Of a stretch of DNA of 64,000 bases, positions 25,253 to 34,465 are shown piece after piece; position 1 is the stretch's first letter; every line of letters begins with the position of its first letter. Source of the DNA: Flavobacterium arcticum (GTDB lineage Bacteria; Bacteroidota; Bacteroidia; Flavobacteriales; Flavobacteriaceae); the NCBI RefSeq assembly GCF_003344925.1, contig NZ_CP031188.1, forward strand, positions 2,153,001 through 2,217,000, given 5' to 3'. A model generated the notes under the pieces. It worked only from the letters and a program-made list of their open reading frames with translations. It did no database searches and was not told where the DNA came from. The position numbers and the translations under genes are program-made.

Positions 25253-25369
25253 TAAAAAAACAGGGACTGTGAAGTCCCTGTTGCTCTGTCAAAAAATCAC
25301 CCCTAACTCTTGACAGAAATTTTAAATCCTAAAAAAGAATAGTTGGTTTACTGTAATTCGACCATCTCT
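25253..25369 (-). ncRNA. candidate small RNA of about 115 nt
   Basis: No reading frame is present, but the minus strand has a TAACTTTG promoter box (25374-25381), a predicted start near 25369, an 8-bp perfect stem (25310-25317 with 25285-25292, 17-nt loop), and a strong terminator hairpin (25260-25281) ending in seven or more T. The arrangement is that of an independently transcribed structured RNA. I cannot match it to a family with certainty. Flavobacterial RNA families and 6S RNA should be compared. An alternative is that it is only the 3' end of the 25469-25993 transcript. Confidence 0.5.
25260..25281 (-). terminator. terminator of the candidate small RNA
   Basis: 9-bp stem (25260-25268 with 25273-25281) and 4-nt loop. 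On the minus strand it is followed by a run of T. Confidence 0.75.
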
Positions 25370-25373
25370 ACTG

Positions 25374-25381
25374 CAAAGTTA
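25374..25381 (-). promoter_or_regulatory. -7 promoter box of the candidate small RNA
   Basis: TAACTTTG on the minus strand, an exact TAnnTTTG match in a gene-free gap. Confidence 0.45.
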
Positions 25382-25468
25382 TTTTATTAATACATATTGG
25401 AAATACCCAATAATGGGTATTTTTAATGATAAATGCCGATTATTCTATGACTTTAGATTAAAAAACTT

Positions 25469-25993
25469 CTAAAACCATTTTGTTAAACTGAATTCAGTTT
25501 CTTTATCATTCATAAAATCAGTAGTAACTATAATCTCAGGTTCTTTTAATTCTTTTAGGTTTATATGAGGAAAAGAATATACTTTATCGATAGTTGTTTT
25601 ACTAATACCTCCTCCAAAATCGTATTTATAGCTTTTGTTGTCTTCAGTAACTACATATACAACATCATACTCATCATCCGTTTCAGGAATAAACATAATG
25701 ATGTTTTTACCGCGAACTGATTTATCAAAACCCGTGTTGTATGCAGTAGTAAAACCTTCAACATGTACCCAAACATCTTTCTTAGAATATGTAAGATAAT
25801 TCACGAAAAAGGCAAATAGATCATTATTAATAATTTTAGATAATTCTATTAAATACCCATGTTCTTCAATCTGATATATATTAAATGTTGTACTAGGCTC
25901 TAATTTATTTTTATAAAGATATATCCATTCCCTAATTGCTTCTTTAATTACAGATAAGTCATTGCTATAAATTAGCACAATGTGATTATTCAT
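25469..25993 (-). CDS. hypothetical cytoplasmic protein
   Basis: 174 residues starting MNNHIVLIYSNDLSVI, with mixed alpha/beta composition and no signal peptide, membrane helix or recognised motif. The frame is well formed, with normal codon use for the region. It lies between the S9 peptidase terminator region and the candidate small RNA and seems to be a single gene. Function unknown. Confidence 0.7.
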   Translation of the reverse strand: MNNHIVLIYSNDLSVIKEAIREWIYLYKNKLEPSTTFNIYQIEEHGYLIELSKIINNDLFAFFVNYLTYSKKDVWVHVEGFTTAYNTGFDKSVRGKNIIMFIPETDDEYDVVYVVTEDNKSYKYDFGGGISKTTIDKVYSFPHINLKELKEPEIIVTTDFMNDKETEFSLTKWF

Positions 25994-26008
25994 ATATTAT
26001 ATATAATA

Positions 26009-26030
26009 AACGGAGACCTAAGTCTCCGTT
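26009..26030 (-). terminator. terminator of the S9 peptidase gene
   Basis: 9-bp perfect stem (26009-26017 with 26022-26030), 4-nt loop, 4 nt past the stop at 26035. The T tract is broken, so efficiency may be moderate. Confidence 0.65.
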
Positions 26031-26034
26031 TTAA

Positions 26035-28212
26035 TTAATCTTTTTTCAAATAGGTATCAAAATAATCAGCAATTTTCTGATTTAGGTGAAAACGATCTTT
26101 ACCACGCACGTTATGCTCATGAGTAGGGTACAGGAAGTAGTCTATTTGTTTGTTAGCTTCTATACAAGCCTGTATAAACTCCATACTGTGCTGTTGCACT
26201 ACTACATTATCTTGCGCACCGTGTATCATAAGTAATCTACCTTGTAGATTTTTAGCTTTGTCTATAAGGCTAGTTTTAGCATAGCCTTCAGGGTTTTCCT
26301 GCGGCATATCCATATAACGCTCACCATACATTATTTCGTAAAATTTCCAGTCAATAACAGGGCCACCGGCAACACCTACTTTAAAAGTTTCAGGATGGCT
26401 TGTCATTAATGACGTAGTCATAAAACCACCAAAGCTCCAGCCATAAACACCTATTTTATCTTGATTTACAAAAGACTTCGATTTAAGAAAATCAATACCT
26501 TTCATTTGGTCAGCCATTTCATTTTGACCTAACTGACGATGTATTACGTGTTCAAAATCACGCCCGCGTGCATCGCTACCTCTATTATCTAAAGTAAATA
26601 CTACATACTCTTTTTGTGCCATATAGTAATCAAATAATGAAGCCCCGCCTAACCAACTATTGGTTATAAGCTGCGCATGAGGACCTCCGTAAACATATAC
26701 CATAACAGGATATTTTTTAGAAGCATCAAAATTAGCAGGGTAAATCAATCTACCGTTTAGCGGTGTTTTGCCATCAGCAGCCGTTATAGTAACCAGTTCC
26801 ATTTTAGGTAATACCGTTTTTCCTGTATAAGGGTTCTCAGCATTAAATAGGGTAGTAGTCTTATTATTTTTTAGGTTAATAATACTTACATCATTAGGTG
26901 TAGTAGTATTACTAAAGCTATCGAGTGCATAAGTAGCATCACTATTTAGTACAATATTATGTACACCAGATGCAGTAGTAACGGGTGTAGTTTTACCTGA
27001 TTTTAAGTTTACTTTATACAATTGTCTGTCAAGACCATTGTTAGCAGTACCTACATAAAATACATTCTTGGCTTTAGCATCAAATTCTAATAGGTCAGTA
27101 ATAACAACATCATTATAGCCTAGTTTTTTTAATAATTTTCCATTAGTATTATAAAGGTATAATTGCTCATAACCGTCTTTTTCTGTACGGTATATAAACT
27201 CGTCGTTTTTACCAGGCACAAAAGTAAGTGGGTGCAAAGGCTCTACATAAGTAGTAGCTGTTTCTTCAAAAAGTGTGTTTATAAAATTACCTGTAGTGGC
27301 ATCATATTTATTTAATTTTAAATCATTTTGTTCCCTGTTTAATACACCTACAAATATATATTTACCATCAGGAGACCATGTTATTGTAGTTAAAAATTGC
27401 TCTTTAGGACCATCAGTTTTTAAAGTAATTTTTTTAGCTGATGCAATATCATATACTACAAGAGTAACCTCTTCACTTTTTAATCCTGCCATTGGGTATT
27501 TAACATCTTTTTCTGATGCTGTACGAGCACCAAAATCTACTAAAGGGTAGTTACCTACCATTGTTTCGTCTTTGCGGTAATAAAGTAGTTTATCGCTGTT
27601 AGGACTCCACCACATACCTCTATCAATACCAAATTCCTGACGGTGGGTGTAGTCGCTACCGTTTACAATGCCCGCAACATCATTAGTAACAACAGTATTT
27701 TTACCATTTGCAGCTGTAATAACAATATTATTATCGTTTAAAGAAGCTGCATACTTATTATTAGGAGAAAGTGCTTGTTGTGTAGCTTCGGTATTTATAG
27801 TAATGGCATTACTTACTTCTTTTTTATCAACATTAAAAAGTACTATATAGTTAGCATCCTTTCCTGTAACCTCAAAAGAAATGGTATTTTTATCTTTCCA
27901 AGTATAGCTATATGGGAAAATTTGTATTGTAAATTGTTCCTCTGGAAATTTATTTTTTAAGGCGGTAATTATATCTTCTTTAGTAAGTAAAGTATTTTCA
28001 CTCCATTTATTACCCTCGCTACGTGCTACTAGTGCCGAGTATGAGGCGTTAAGATGTGTAACGGTATTAGTTTCTGGTCGCCATTGCGGCGATACAAGAC
28101 TTTTAACAGCAAATGCCTGATATTGTCCATAAGTAGCTTCTTGTATGTTTAGGTTACGTTGTGCAGTTGCTACAAAACCTGTCAATAAGAATAGGAATAA
28201 TAATTTTCTCAT
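26035..28212 (-). CDS. S9 family peptidase, dipeptidyl peptidase IV type
   Basis: 725 residues with a signal peptide (ending FVATAQ, about residue 18). An eight-blade beta-propeller (DPPIV_N, about 90-450) precedes the alpha/beta hydrolase. The nucleophile Ser is in GWSFGG, the Asp in HGAQDNVV, and the His in THEHNVRG. The double-Glu-like region QEFGIDRG typical of DPP IV is in the propeller. It removes X-Pro or X-Ala dipeptides from peptide N-termini in the periplasm and is common in peptide-eating Bacteroidota. It has its own terminator. Confidence 0.93.
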   Translation of the reverse strand: MRKLLFLFLLTGFVATAQRNLNIQEATYGQYQAFAVKSLVSPQWRPETNTVTHLNASYSALVARSEGNKWSENTLLTKEDIITALKNKFPEEQFTIQIFPYSYTWKDKNTISFEVTGKDANYIVLFNVDKKEVSNAITINTEATQQALSPNNKYAASLNDNNIVITAANGKNTVVTNDVAGIVNGSDYTHRQEFGIDRGMWWSPNSDKLLYYRKDETMVGNYPLVDFGARTASEKDVKYPMAGLKSEEVTLVVYDIASAKKITLKTDGPKEQFLTTITWSPDGKYIFVGVLNREQNDLKLNKYDATTGNFINTLFEETATTYVEPLHPLTFVPGKNDEFIYRTEKDGYEQLYLYNTNGKLLKKLGYNDVVITDLLEFDAKAKNVFYVGTANNGLDRQLYKVNLKSGKTTPVTTASGVHNIVLNSDATYALDSFSNTTTPNDVSIINLKNNKTTTLFNAENPYTGKTVLPKMELVTITAADGKTPLNGRLIYPANFDASKKYPVMVYVYGGPHAQLITNSWLGGASLFDYYMAQKEYVVFTLDNRGSDARGRDFEHVIHRQLGQNEMADQMKGIDFLKSKSFVNQDKIGVYGWSFGGFMTTSLMTSHPETFKVGVAGGPVIDWKFYEIMYGERYMDMPQENPEGYAKTSLIDKAKNLQGRLLMIHGAQDNVVVQQHSMEFIQACIEANKQIDYFLYPTHEHNVRGKDRFHLNQKIADYFDTYLKKD

Positions 28213-28320
28213 TTTAATTTGTTTGTTGTTCGATTAGAAAAGCGAATTTAACGAAAACTACGTAATACGCCGAGATGTAATTTGCATTATTAGTAATAAT
28301 AAGCGCAAATTAGTTACAAA

Positions 28321-28350
28321 AAAATCCGTTTCATTAACGAAACGGATTTT
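28321..28350 (-). terminator. terminator of the PLP lyase gene
   Basis: 11-bp or 12-bp perfect stem (28321-28332 with 28339-28350) flanked by A and T runs, 22 nt past the stop at 28372. Confidence 0.85.
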
Positions 28351-28371
28351 TTAAAGTAATCTTATTATTTT

Positions 28372-29577
28372 TTATGCAGAAAGAATTCCAAGTTCTACCA
28401 TACAGGCTTTCATCATGTTATAGGTACGTTCTATATCATTATCAAGACCTATAGAGAAACGGATAAGACCATCAGTAAGTCCCATATCTTTTTGCTCATC
28501 TTCTGGTATTTCACTAGATGTAGAAGAACCCGGTGCACTGAATAATGTTTTATAGAAACCAAGACTTACAGCAAGGTAGCCTAAGTTACGTTCTTGCATT
28601 AACTCCATCAATTCGTTAGCTTTTTCCAGAGAACCTGCGTCTATGGTAAGCATGCCTCCAAAACCATACTCTGGGTTAATCATACCTTTATACAATTCAT
28701 GGCTTGGGTGACTTGCAAGACCAGGATATACAGTTTTAAGTCCATCTTTTTCAAAATGCTCAGCAAGGTATAATGCGTTATGGCTATGTTGCTTTATTCT
28801 GATATGTAGTGTGCGTAAGTTTTTTAATATACTCGATGCACGAAGGCTATCCATTGTAGAACCAAGTAGCATACTAGCACCATCATTTACACTTTTAAGC
28901 GAATTTATAAACTCTGTTGAAGCACAAACAACACCGCCCACAGTATCACTACTTCCGTTTATAAATTTAGTAAGGCTATGTATTACTACATCGGCACCCA
29001 TTGTTACAGGAGATACTGATAATGGAGAGAATGTATTATCTACAATAAGTTTTAGGTTGTGTTTCTTTGCTATTTTAGATAAACCTTCTATATCGGCAAC
29101 CTCTAGTAGTGGATTACTTACTGTTTCGCAATACAAAACTTTAGTAGTAGGAGTAATAGCAGCCTCTACCACATCTAGTTTTGTAATATCTACAAATGCT
29201 GTGTTGATGTTTAGTCGTGGCAAAAAGTTTTTCATAAAGGCATATGTACCTCCATATATAGTACGGCTCGATACAATATGATCGCCTGCGCCACAAAGTT
29301 GTAATAATACGGGAGTAATAGCTCCCATACCCGATGCAGCTACATTAGCTGTCTCAGTACCCTCCATAGCAGCAAGAGCTTGACTTAAATAAAGGTTACT
29401 TGGTGATGTGTGGCGTGAGTAAAGATAACAACCCTCAGCGTTACCTTCAAAAGTATCAAACATACTTTTTGCCGAAAGGAATGTATAAGTAGAAGAATCA
29501 GAAACAGATGGGTTTACACCACCAAATTCACCGAAATATTGTAAATCTTGAATTTTGTCTGCAGGATTAAATGCCAT
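28372..29577 (-). CDS. trans-sulfuration PLP enzyme, methionine gamma-lyase-like
   Basis: 401 residues of the Cys/Met metabolism PLP family. The cofactor Lys204 is in SLTKFINGSSD; SGMGAITPV binds phosphate, Asp180 is in VDNTFSP, and APGSSTSSE is near the C-terminus. It would cleave or exchange the gamma or beta substituent of a sulfur amino acid. Methionine gamma-lyase is the best guess by overall look, but cystathionine lyase or O-acetylhomoserine sulfhydrylase cannot be excluded. It is divergent from an Lrp/AsnC regulator, which suggests amino-acid-responsive control. Confidence 0.87.
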   Translation of the reverse strand: MAFNPADKIQDLQYFGEFGGVNPSVSDSSTYTFLSAKSMFDTFEGNAEGCYLYSRHTSPSNLYLSQALAAMEGTETANVAASGMGAITPVLLQLCGAGDHIVSSRTIYGGTYAFMKNFLPRLNINTAFVDITKLDVVEAAITPTTKVLYCETVSNPLLEVADIEGLSKIAKKHNLKLIVDNTFSPLSVSPVTMGADVVIHSLTKFINGSSDTVGGVVCASTEFINSLKSVNDGASMLLGSTMDSLRASSILKNLRTLHIRIKQHSHNALYLAEHFEKDGLKTVYPGLASHPSHELYKGMINPEYGFGGMLTIDAGSLEKANELMELMQERNLGYLAVSLGFYKTLFSAPGSSTSSEIPEDEQKDMGLTDGLIRFSIGLDNDIERTYNMMKACMVELGILSA

Positions 29578-29681
29578 AGTATAAAAAGTTTTGAGTTAGT
29601 AGTTACTATTTTAATTAACCAAAGAGAATGAAAACTGAGTAAATAATCAATAGATATGGGTTTACTTAGATTAAAATTCTA

Positions 29682-29689
29682 TAAATTTG
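29682..29689 (+). promoter_or_regulatory. -7 promoter box of the Lrp/AsnC gene
   Basis: TAAATTTG on the plus strand, 65 nt ahead of ATG 29755, within the shared divergent control region 29578-29754. Confidence 0.4.
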
Positions 29690-29754
29690 AATTATATTAG
29701 ATAAATAATTTATAAAAGTAATAGTTGTTATATAACTGCCGAAAAATTTTCAGT

Positions 29755-30213
29755 ATGAATTTAGATATTACCGATAAAAAACTCCTTATGCTGTTACAGC
29801 AAGATAGCAGACGTACTACTAAAGAATTATCTTTAAAATTAAATCTTTCGGTTACTGCTGTTTATGAGCGTGTAAAAAAACTAGAACGCGAAGGTATTAT
29901 TAGTAATTATGTAGCATTATTAAATCATAAAAAAGTACAGCGTGCTTTCGGGGTATTTTGCCATATTAAGTTAGTACAGCACACTAAAGAATATCTAACA
30001 AAATTTGAGCAAGAAGTTAAAAAACTTGATGAAGTACTCGAGTGTTTCCATGTGAGTGGTGATTATGATTATATTTTGAAAATATATGTAGATGATATGG
30101 AAGCTTATAGGGAGTTTATGGTTACAAAACTCACTACTATACAACACATAGGTAGTACTCACAGTATATTTATGATAAATGAAGTAAAGAATACCAATGT
30201 AATAGAGGTATAA
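29755..30213 (+). CDS. Lrp/AsnC family transcriptional regulator
   Basis: 152 residues from ATG 29755, the usual Lrp length. An in-frame TTG at 29725 is rejected. The N-terminal helix-turn-helix (LDITDKKLLMLLQQDSRRT, then VYERVKKLEREGII) is followed by a RAM ligand-binding domain (VLECFHVSGDYDYILKI). It is likely to control the divergent PLP lyase gene in response to an amino acid. The effector is unknown. Confidence 0.92.
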   Translation: MNLDITDKKLLMLLQQDSRRTTKELSLKLNLSVTAVYERVKKLEREGIISNYVALLNHKKVQRAFGVFCHIKLVQHTKEYLTKFEQEVKKLDEVLECFHVSGDYDYILKIYVDDMEAYREFMVTKLTTIQHIGSTHSIFMINEVKNTNVIEV

Positions 30214-30270
30214 AAACTAAATTTTTGTTATTAGTTTTCGGTTAGAATAGCCTAAACAAAAAAACTTCGC

Positions 30271-30278
30271 TAAATTTG
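30271..30278 (+). promoter_or_regulatory. -7 promoter box of lpdA
   Basis: TAAATTTG on the plus strand, 37 nt ahead of ATG 30316. Confidence 0.5.
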
Positions 30279-30315
30279 CTCTACGAAAAATAAAATATAC
30301 ACAAAAAACTATATT

Positions 30316-31722
30316 ATGAGTTCATTCGACGTAGTCGTTATAGGTTCTGGTCCTGGTGGTTATGTATCAGCTATACGATGTGCACAACTAGGTTTTAATA
30401 CCGCAATAATAGAAAAATACCCAACACTAGGAGGTACTTGCCTTAATGTAGGTTGTATTCCATCTAAAGCATTGTTAGATTCTTCGCACCATTACCACGA
30501 TGCGACTTCACACTTTAAAGAACACGGTATTGATATTGCCGGAGAAATAAAAGTGAACTTTGAGCAAATGATAGCCCGTAAGCAAGGGGTTGTTGACCAA
30601 AACGTTAGTGGTATTAAATACCTAATGGACAAAAATAAAATTACTGTTCTAGAAGGTGTTGGTTCTTTTGAAGACGCTACTCATGTAAAAGTTACTAAAA
30701 ACGATGGTTCATCCGAAACTATAGAAGCAAAAAATGTTATTATTGCTACAGGTTCTAAACCATCATCGTTACCATTTATAAAAATTGATAAAGAAAAAAT
30801 AATAACTTCTACAGAGGCTTTAAAACTAAAAGAAGTACCTAAGCATCTTGTTATTATAGGTGGTGGGGTTATTGGTCTTGAGCTTGGGCAAGTATATCTT
30901 CGTCTTGGTGCACAAGTATCGGTAGTAGAGTACATGGATAGAATAATCCCTACTATGGACGCTTCATTATCTAAAGAACTTACCAAAGTGCTTAAAAAGC
31001 AGGGTATGAAATTCTACACTTCGCATAAAGTGAAATCGGTAGAAAGAAACGGTGCTGATGTAAAAGTGGAAGCTGAAAATAAAAAAGGCGAAACAATAAC
31101 ACTTGATGGAGATTATGCACTAGTATCTGTAGGTCGTCGTCCTTTTACAGATGGGCTTAACGCAGATAAAGCAGGGGTAAAACTTACAGATAGAGGGCAA
31201 GTAGAAGTAAATGAGCATTTACAAACTAATGTGTCTACTATATATGCTATAGGCGATGTAGTGCGTGGCGCAATGCTAGCACACAAAGCGGAAGAAGAAG
31301 GGGTATTTGTAGCTGAAACTATTGCAGGGCAAAAACCGCATATAGATTATAATCTTGTACCAGGTGTAGTATATACATGGCCGGAGGTTGCTGCTGTAGG
31401 TAAAACTGAAGAGCAACTGAAAGAAGCAGGAGTACAATATAAATCAGGTAGTTTCCCTTTCAAAGCATTAGGGCGCTCGCGTGCTAGTATGGATACTGAC
31501 GGTTTTGTGAAAATACTTGCTGATGCAAAAACAGATGAAGTATTAGGGGTACACATGATAGGTGCTCGTACTGCCGATCTTATTGCTGAAGCAGTTACTG
31601 CTATGGAATTTAAAGCATCTGCAGAGGATATCTCTAGAATGAGCCATGCCCACCCAACCTATGCTGAGGCTGTTAAAGAAGCTGCGCTTGCTGCTACAGA
31701 TAACAGACCATTACATATGTAA
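30316..31722 (+). CDS. lpdA: dihydrolipoyl dehydrogenase (E3)
   Basis: 468 residues. FAD-binding GSGPGGYVSA is near the start. The redox disulfide Cys42-Cys47 is in GGTCLNVGCIPSK. A second nucleotide fold (IIGGGVIGLELG) binds NAD, and AHPTYAEAVKEA near the end holds the His-Glu pair. It re-oxidises the lipoamide of 2-oxoacid dehydrogenase complexes and the glycine cleavage system. It is monocistronic, so it probably serves several complexes, including the fused E1 at 3.1-5.5 kb. Confidence 0.97.
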   Translation: MSSFDVVVIGSGPGGYVSAIRCAQLGFNTAIIEKYPTLGGTCLNVGCIPSKALLDSSHHYHDATSHFKEHGIDIAGEIKVNFEQMIARKQGVVDQNVSGIKYLMDKNKITVLEGVGSFEDATHVKVTKNDGSSETIEAKNVIIATGSKPSSLPFIKIDKEKIITSTEALKLKEVPKHLVIIGGGVIGLELGQVYLRLGAQVSVVEYMDRIIPTMDASLSKELTKVLKKQGMKFYTSHKVKSVERNGADVKVEAENKKGETITLDGDYALVSVGRRPFTDGLNADKAGVKLTDRGQVEVNEHLQTNVSTIYAIGDVVRGAMLAHKAEEEGVFVAETIAGQKPHIDYNLVPGVVYTWPEVAAVGKTEEQLKEAGVQYKSGSFPFKALGRSRASMDTDGFVKILADAKTDEVLGVHMIGARTADLIAEAVTAMEFKASAEDISRMSHAHPTYAEAVKEAALAATDNRPLHM

Positions 31723-31744
31723 TTTATTATATATACTATATATA

Positions 31745-31770
31745 AACCCACTCTTAATAAAGAGTGGGTT
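31745..31770 (+). terminator. terminator of lpdA
   Basis: 11-bp perfect stem (31745-31755 with 31760-31770), 4-nt loop, then a T6 run. Confidence 0.85.
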
Positions 31771-31792
31771 TTTTAGTACCCTGTATTTATTG

Positions 31793-31800
31793 TATTTTTG
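31793..31800 (+). promoter_or_regulatory. -7 promoter box of the pabB-tilS-dsbD run
   Basis: TATTTTTG on the plus strand, 19 nt ahead of GTG 31820. Confidence 0.5.
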
Positions 31801-31819
31801 ATAGCTTTAAACCTAAAAT

Positions 31820-33109
31820 GTGAGAACTTCCATATCCCAAACTATACAAAACCCGAAAGAGTTTAAAAAACAACTATTGCAATGGGCACAACAATTTCGC
31901 GAAGTTGTATTTTTAGACAGTAATGATTATCATCGGGAATATAATACTTATGATGCCGTGCTTGCAGTAGATGCCCTTACAGCAATTCAGACCGATTATA
32001 ATAATGTATTTGAAGACTTAAATACCTACCAGCAAATAACAAAAGATTGGATTTTTGGTTATTTATCCTATGATCTTAAAAATGATACGGAGAAATTAGA
32101 ATCTAATAATTTTGATGGATTAGATTTTCCTGATTTGTTTTTCTTTCAGCCTAAAAAGCTATTTTTGATTAAAGATAATCAATTAGAAATTGCTTACTTG
32201 AATATGTGTGATGATGAGATTGACATAGACCTGAAGGAAATTGAGAATTTAGAATTAATAATTACGAATGATACTCAACAGGTAGTTATTAATCAAAGAA
32301 TTAGTAAAGAAAGCTATATTGATAAAGTAGGCGATATGCTAGCACATATTCATAGAGGGGATATCTATGAAGCTAATTTTTGTATGGAGTTTTATGCAGA
32401 AGAAGCTATTGTCAATCCGCTAGAAACCTATGAAAAGTTAAACACTATTTCCGAACCACCATTTGCAACTTATTTTAAAAATCATCAACACTACTTGCTG
32501 TCTGCATCCCCAGAGCGGTATATTAAAAAAGAGGGGAGTAAAATAATATCACAGCCTATAAAAGGTACAGCCCGTAGAAGTGCTGATGTGATAGAAGATG
32601 AAGCTATTAAGCAAGAATTGGTAATTAATGAAAAAGAACGCTCAGAAAACATAATGATTGTCGATTTAGTGCGTAATGATCTATCGCGTACCGCAGCTAA
32701 AGGTTCGGTAAATGTTGAGGAGTTATGCGCAGTTTATAGCTTTAAACAGGTACACCATTTAATTTCTACAATAACATCACAGGTAGCAGAAGGGCATACC
32801 CCTGTAGATGTTATAAAAAGTACCTTTCCAATGGGTAGTATGACGGGTGCGCCGAAAATATCGGCTATGGAGATTATAGAAAAACTAGAAGAAACCAAGC
32901 GCGGGCTTTATAGTGGCGCTGTTGGCTATTTTACACCTAATGGTGACTTTGATTTTAATGTGGTTATTCGTAGCATTTTGTACAATAGCAGTAATAAATA
33001 TGTGTCGTTCTCTGTAGGGAGCGCCATAACATCAAAATCTGACCCTGAAAAAGAATATGAAGAATGTTTATTAAAAGCAAAAGCAATGTTAAAGACACTC
33101 GAAGTATAA
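31820..33109 (+). CDS. pabB: chorismate-utilising enzyme, aminodeoxychorismate synthase component I-like
   Basis: 429 residues from GTG 31820. The nearby ATG at 31818 runs straight into TGA, so GTG is the only start that keeps the N-terminus. The chorismate-binding domain (about 150-425) has SPERYIKKEG, PIKGTARR, IMIVDLVRNDLSR and GSMTGAPKISAMEII. This matches PabB/TrpE enzymes that aminate chorismate. PabB (folate p-aminobenzoate branch) is preferred because there is no trp gene nearby and the length is short. No glutamine amidotransferase (pabA) is adjacent. First gene of pabB-tilS-dsbD. Confidence 0.85.
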   Translation: MRTSISQTIQNPKEFKKQLLQWAQQFREVVFLDSNDYHREYNTYDAVLAVDALTAIQTDYNNVFEDLNTYQQITKDWIFGYLSYDLKNDTEKLESNNFDGLDFPDLFFFQPKKLFLIKDNQLEIAYLNMCDDEIDIDLKEIENLELIITNDTQQVVINQRISKESYIDKVGDMLAHIHRGDIYEANFCMEFYAEEAIVNPLETYEKLNTISEPPFATYFKNHQHYLLSASPERYIKKEGSKIISQPIKGTARRSADVIEDEAIKQELVINEKERSENIMIVDLVRNDLSRTAAKGSVNVEELCAVYSFKQVHHLISTITSQVAEGHTPVDVIKSTFPMGSMTGAPKISAMEIIEKLEETKRGLYSGAVGYFTPNGDFDFNVVIRSILYNSSNKYVSFSVGSAITSKSDPEKEYEECLLKAKAMLKTLEV

Positions 33110-33141
33110 GTAGCTTGATTCTTTTATTCTCTATTATTTCT

Positions 33142-33149
33142 TACTTTTG
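33142..33149 (+). promoter_or_regulatory. possible internal -7 box directly before tilS
   Basis: TACTTTTG ending 3 nt before ATG 33153. If used, the transcript would be essentially leaderless. Read-through from pabB is an alternative. Confidence 0.35.
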
Positions 33150-33152
33150 AAA

Positions 33153-34463
33153 ATGCTTACAAAACTCCGAAACCATCTTAATGAGAATATGCCTTTTCTT
33201 AAAGGTAAAAAACTATTGCTCGCTGTTAGTGGAGGGGTAGATAGTATAATTTTAACACACCTTTTTAAAGTATTAAATTATGATATTACTGTAGCACATT
33301 GCAACTTTAACCTGAGAGGAGAAGAGAGCGATGGCGATGAGGAATTTATCAGGCAGTATGCTGAAAAAAATGAAGTTAAAATATTTGTAACTCATTTTGA
33401 TACAGTAAGTTTTGCTAATGATAATAAAGTATCTATTCAAGTAGGAGCAAGACAGTTGCGGTATGCTTGGTTTTATGAATTATTAGAAAAGAATCATTTT
33501 GATTATTTACTTACAGGACATCATCTAGATGATAATATTGAGACTTTTTTAATTAATTTCATACGAGGTACAGGTATTGATGGACTCACAGGAATACCAG
33601 AGCAGAATGACAAAATAATTCGTCCTCTATTACCTTTTTCAAGAGAGGAAATTGTGGCTTATGCTAAAGCTAATACTATCAATTGGCGAGAAGATAGTAG
33701 TAATGCATCCGATAAATATTTACGTAATAAATTAAGGCACGATGTAATTCCTGTATTAAGGTCATTAAACCCTTCATTGTCTATATCATTTCAGGACACA
33801 CTTAACCATATACAGCAAGCAAAATCGATGGTCGATGACGCTTCAGTTTTAGTTTATAAACAAGTAGTTACAGAGGGTGAAGACAAAAAGTCTTTTGATA
33901 TTAATAAACTTAAAAAACTACCCAATTATAGAGCTTACTTGTACCAATGGTTACAACCGTTTGGGTTTACAGCATGGGATGATATTTACGCTTTAGTAAC
34001 AGCACAGTCAGGCAAGCAGGTATTGACTAATGGATATAGACTTTTAAAAGATAGGGAAACGTTGTTACTAGAACCTAAAAAAAATCAAGAGAGAAATATT
34101 TATAAAATAACTGCTAAAGAGGAAGAAATAAACTCCCCTGTAAAACTAAAATTTCAAAATGTAACCCAATTTTCTAAAGAAATAGTTAAAAAACATATAC
34201 ATATCAATAATCAATTAATAAAATTCCCTTTATTTGTGCGAAAATGGCAAGAGGGTGATTATTTTTACCCTTTAGGAATGAATGGACAAAGAAAAAAACT
34301 TTCTAAGTTTTTTAAAGATGAAAAAATGTCTTTGTCCGAAAAAGAAGATACATGGCTTTTATGCTCTGAAGATAAAATTATATGGATTATTGGCAGGCGT
34401 GCTGATGACCGATTTAAAGTAACAGATAACACAACACAAATTTTAAAAATAGAGGTTATATAA
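33153..34463 (+). CDS. tilS: tRNA(Ile)-lysidine synthetase
   Basis: 436 residues from ATG 33153; the in-frame TTG 6 nt earlier lies in the promoter-like box and is rejected. The PP-loop SGGVDS is at 26-31, and GHHLDDNIETFL and the RNKLRHDVIP segment are characteristic. The C-terminal TilS domain ends with FPLFVRKWQEGDYF and KLSKFFKD. It converts C34 of the AUA-reading tRNA-Ile to lysidine, an essential step. It is followed after 2 nt by dsbD. Confidence 0.95.
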   Translation: MLTKLRNHLNENMPFLKGKKLLLAVSGGVDSIILTHLFKVLNYDITVAHCNFNLRGEESDGDEEFIRQYAEKNEVKIFVTHFDTVSFANDNKVSIQVGARQLRYAWFYELLEKNHFDYLLTGHHLDDNIETFLINFIRGTGIDGLTGIPEQNDKIIRPLLPFSREEIVAYAKANTINWREDSSNASDKYLRNKLRHDVIPVLRSLNPSLSISFQDTLNHIQQAKSMVDDASVLVYKQVVTEGEDKKSFDINKLKKLPNYRAYLYQWLQPFGFTAWDDIYALVTAQSGKQVLTNGYRLLKDRETLLLEPKKNQERNIYKITAKEEEINSPVKLKFQNVTQFSKEIVKKHIHINNQLIKFPLFVRKWQEGDYFYPLGMNGQRKKLSKFFKDEKMSLSEKEDTWLLCSEDKIIWIIGRRADDRFKVTDNTTQILKIEVI

Positions 34464-34465
34464 TA

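Noticed and set aside
29725..29754. TTG start ten codons upstream of the Lrp/AsnC ATG
   Set aside because: Adds residues not seen in the family; ATG 29755 gives the standard 152 residues.
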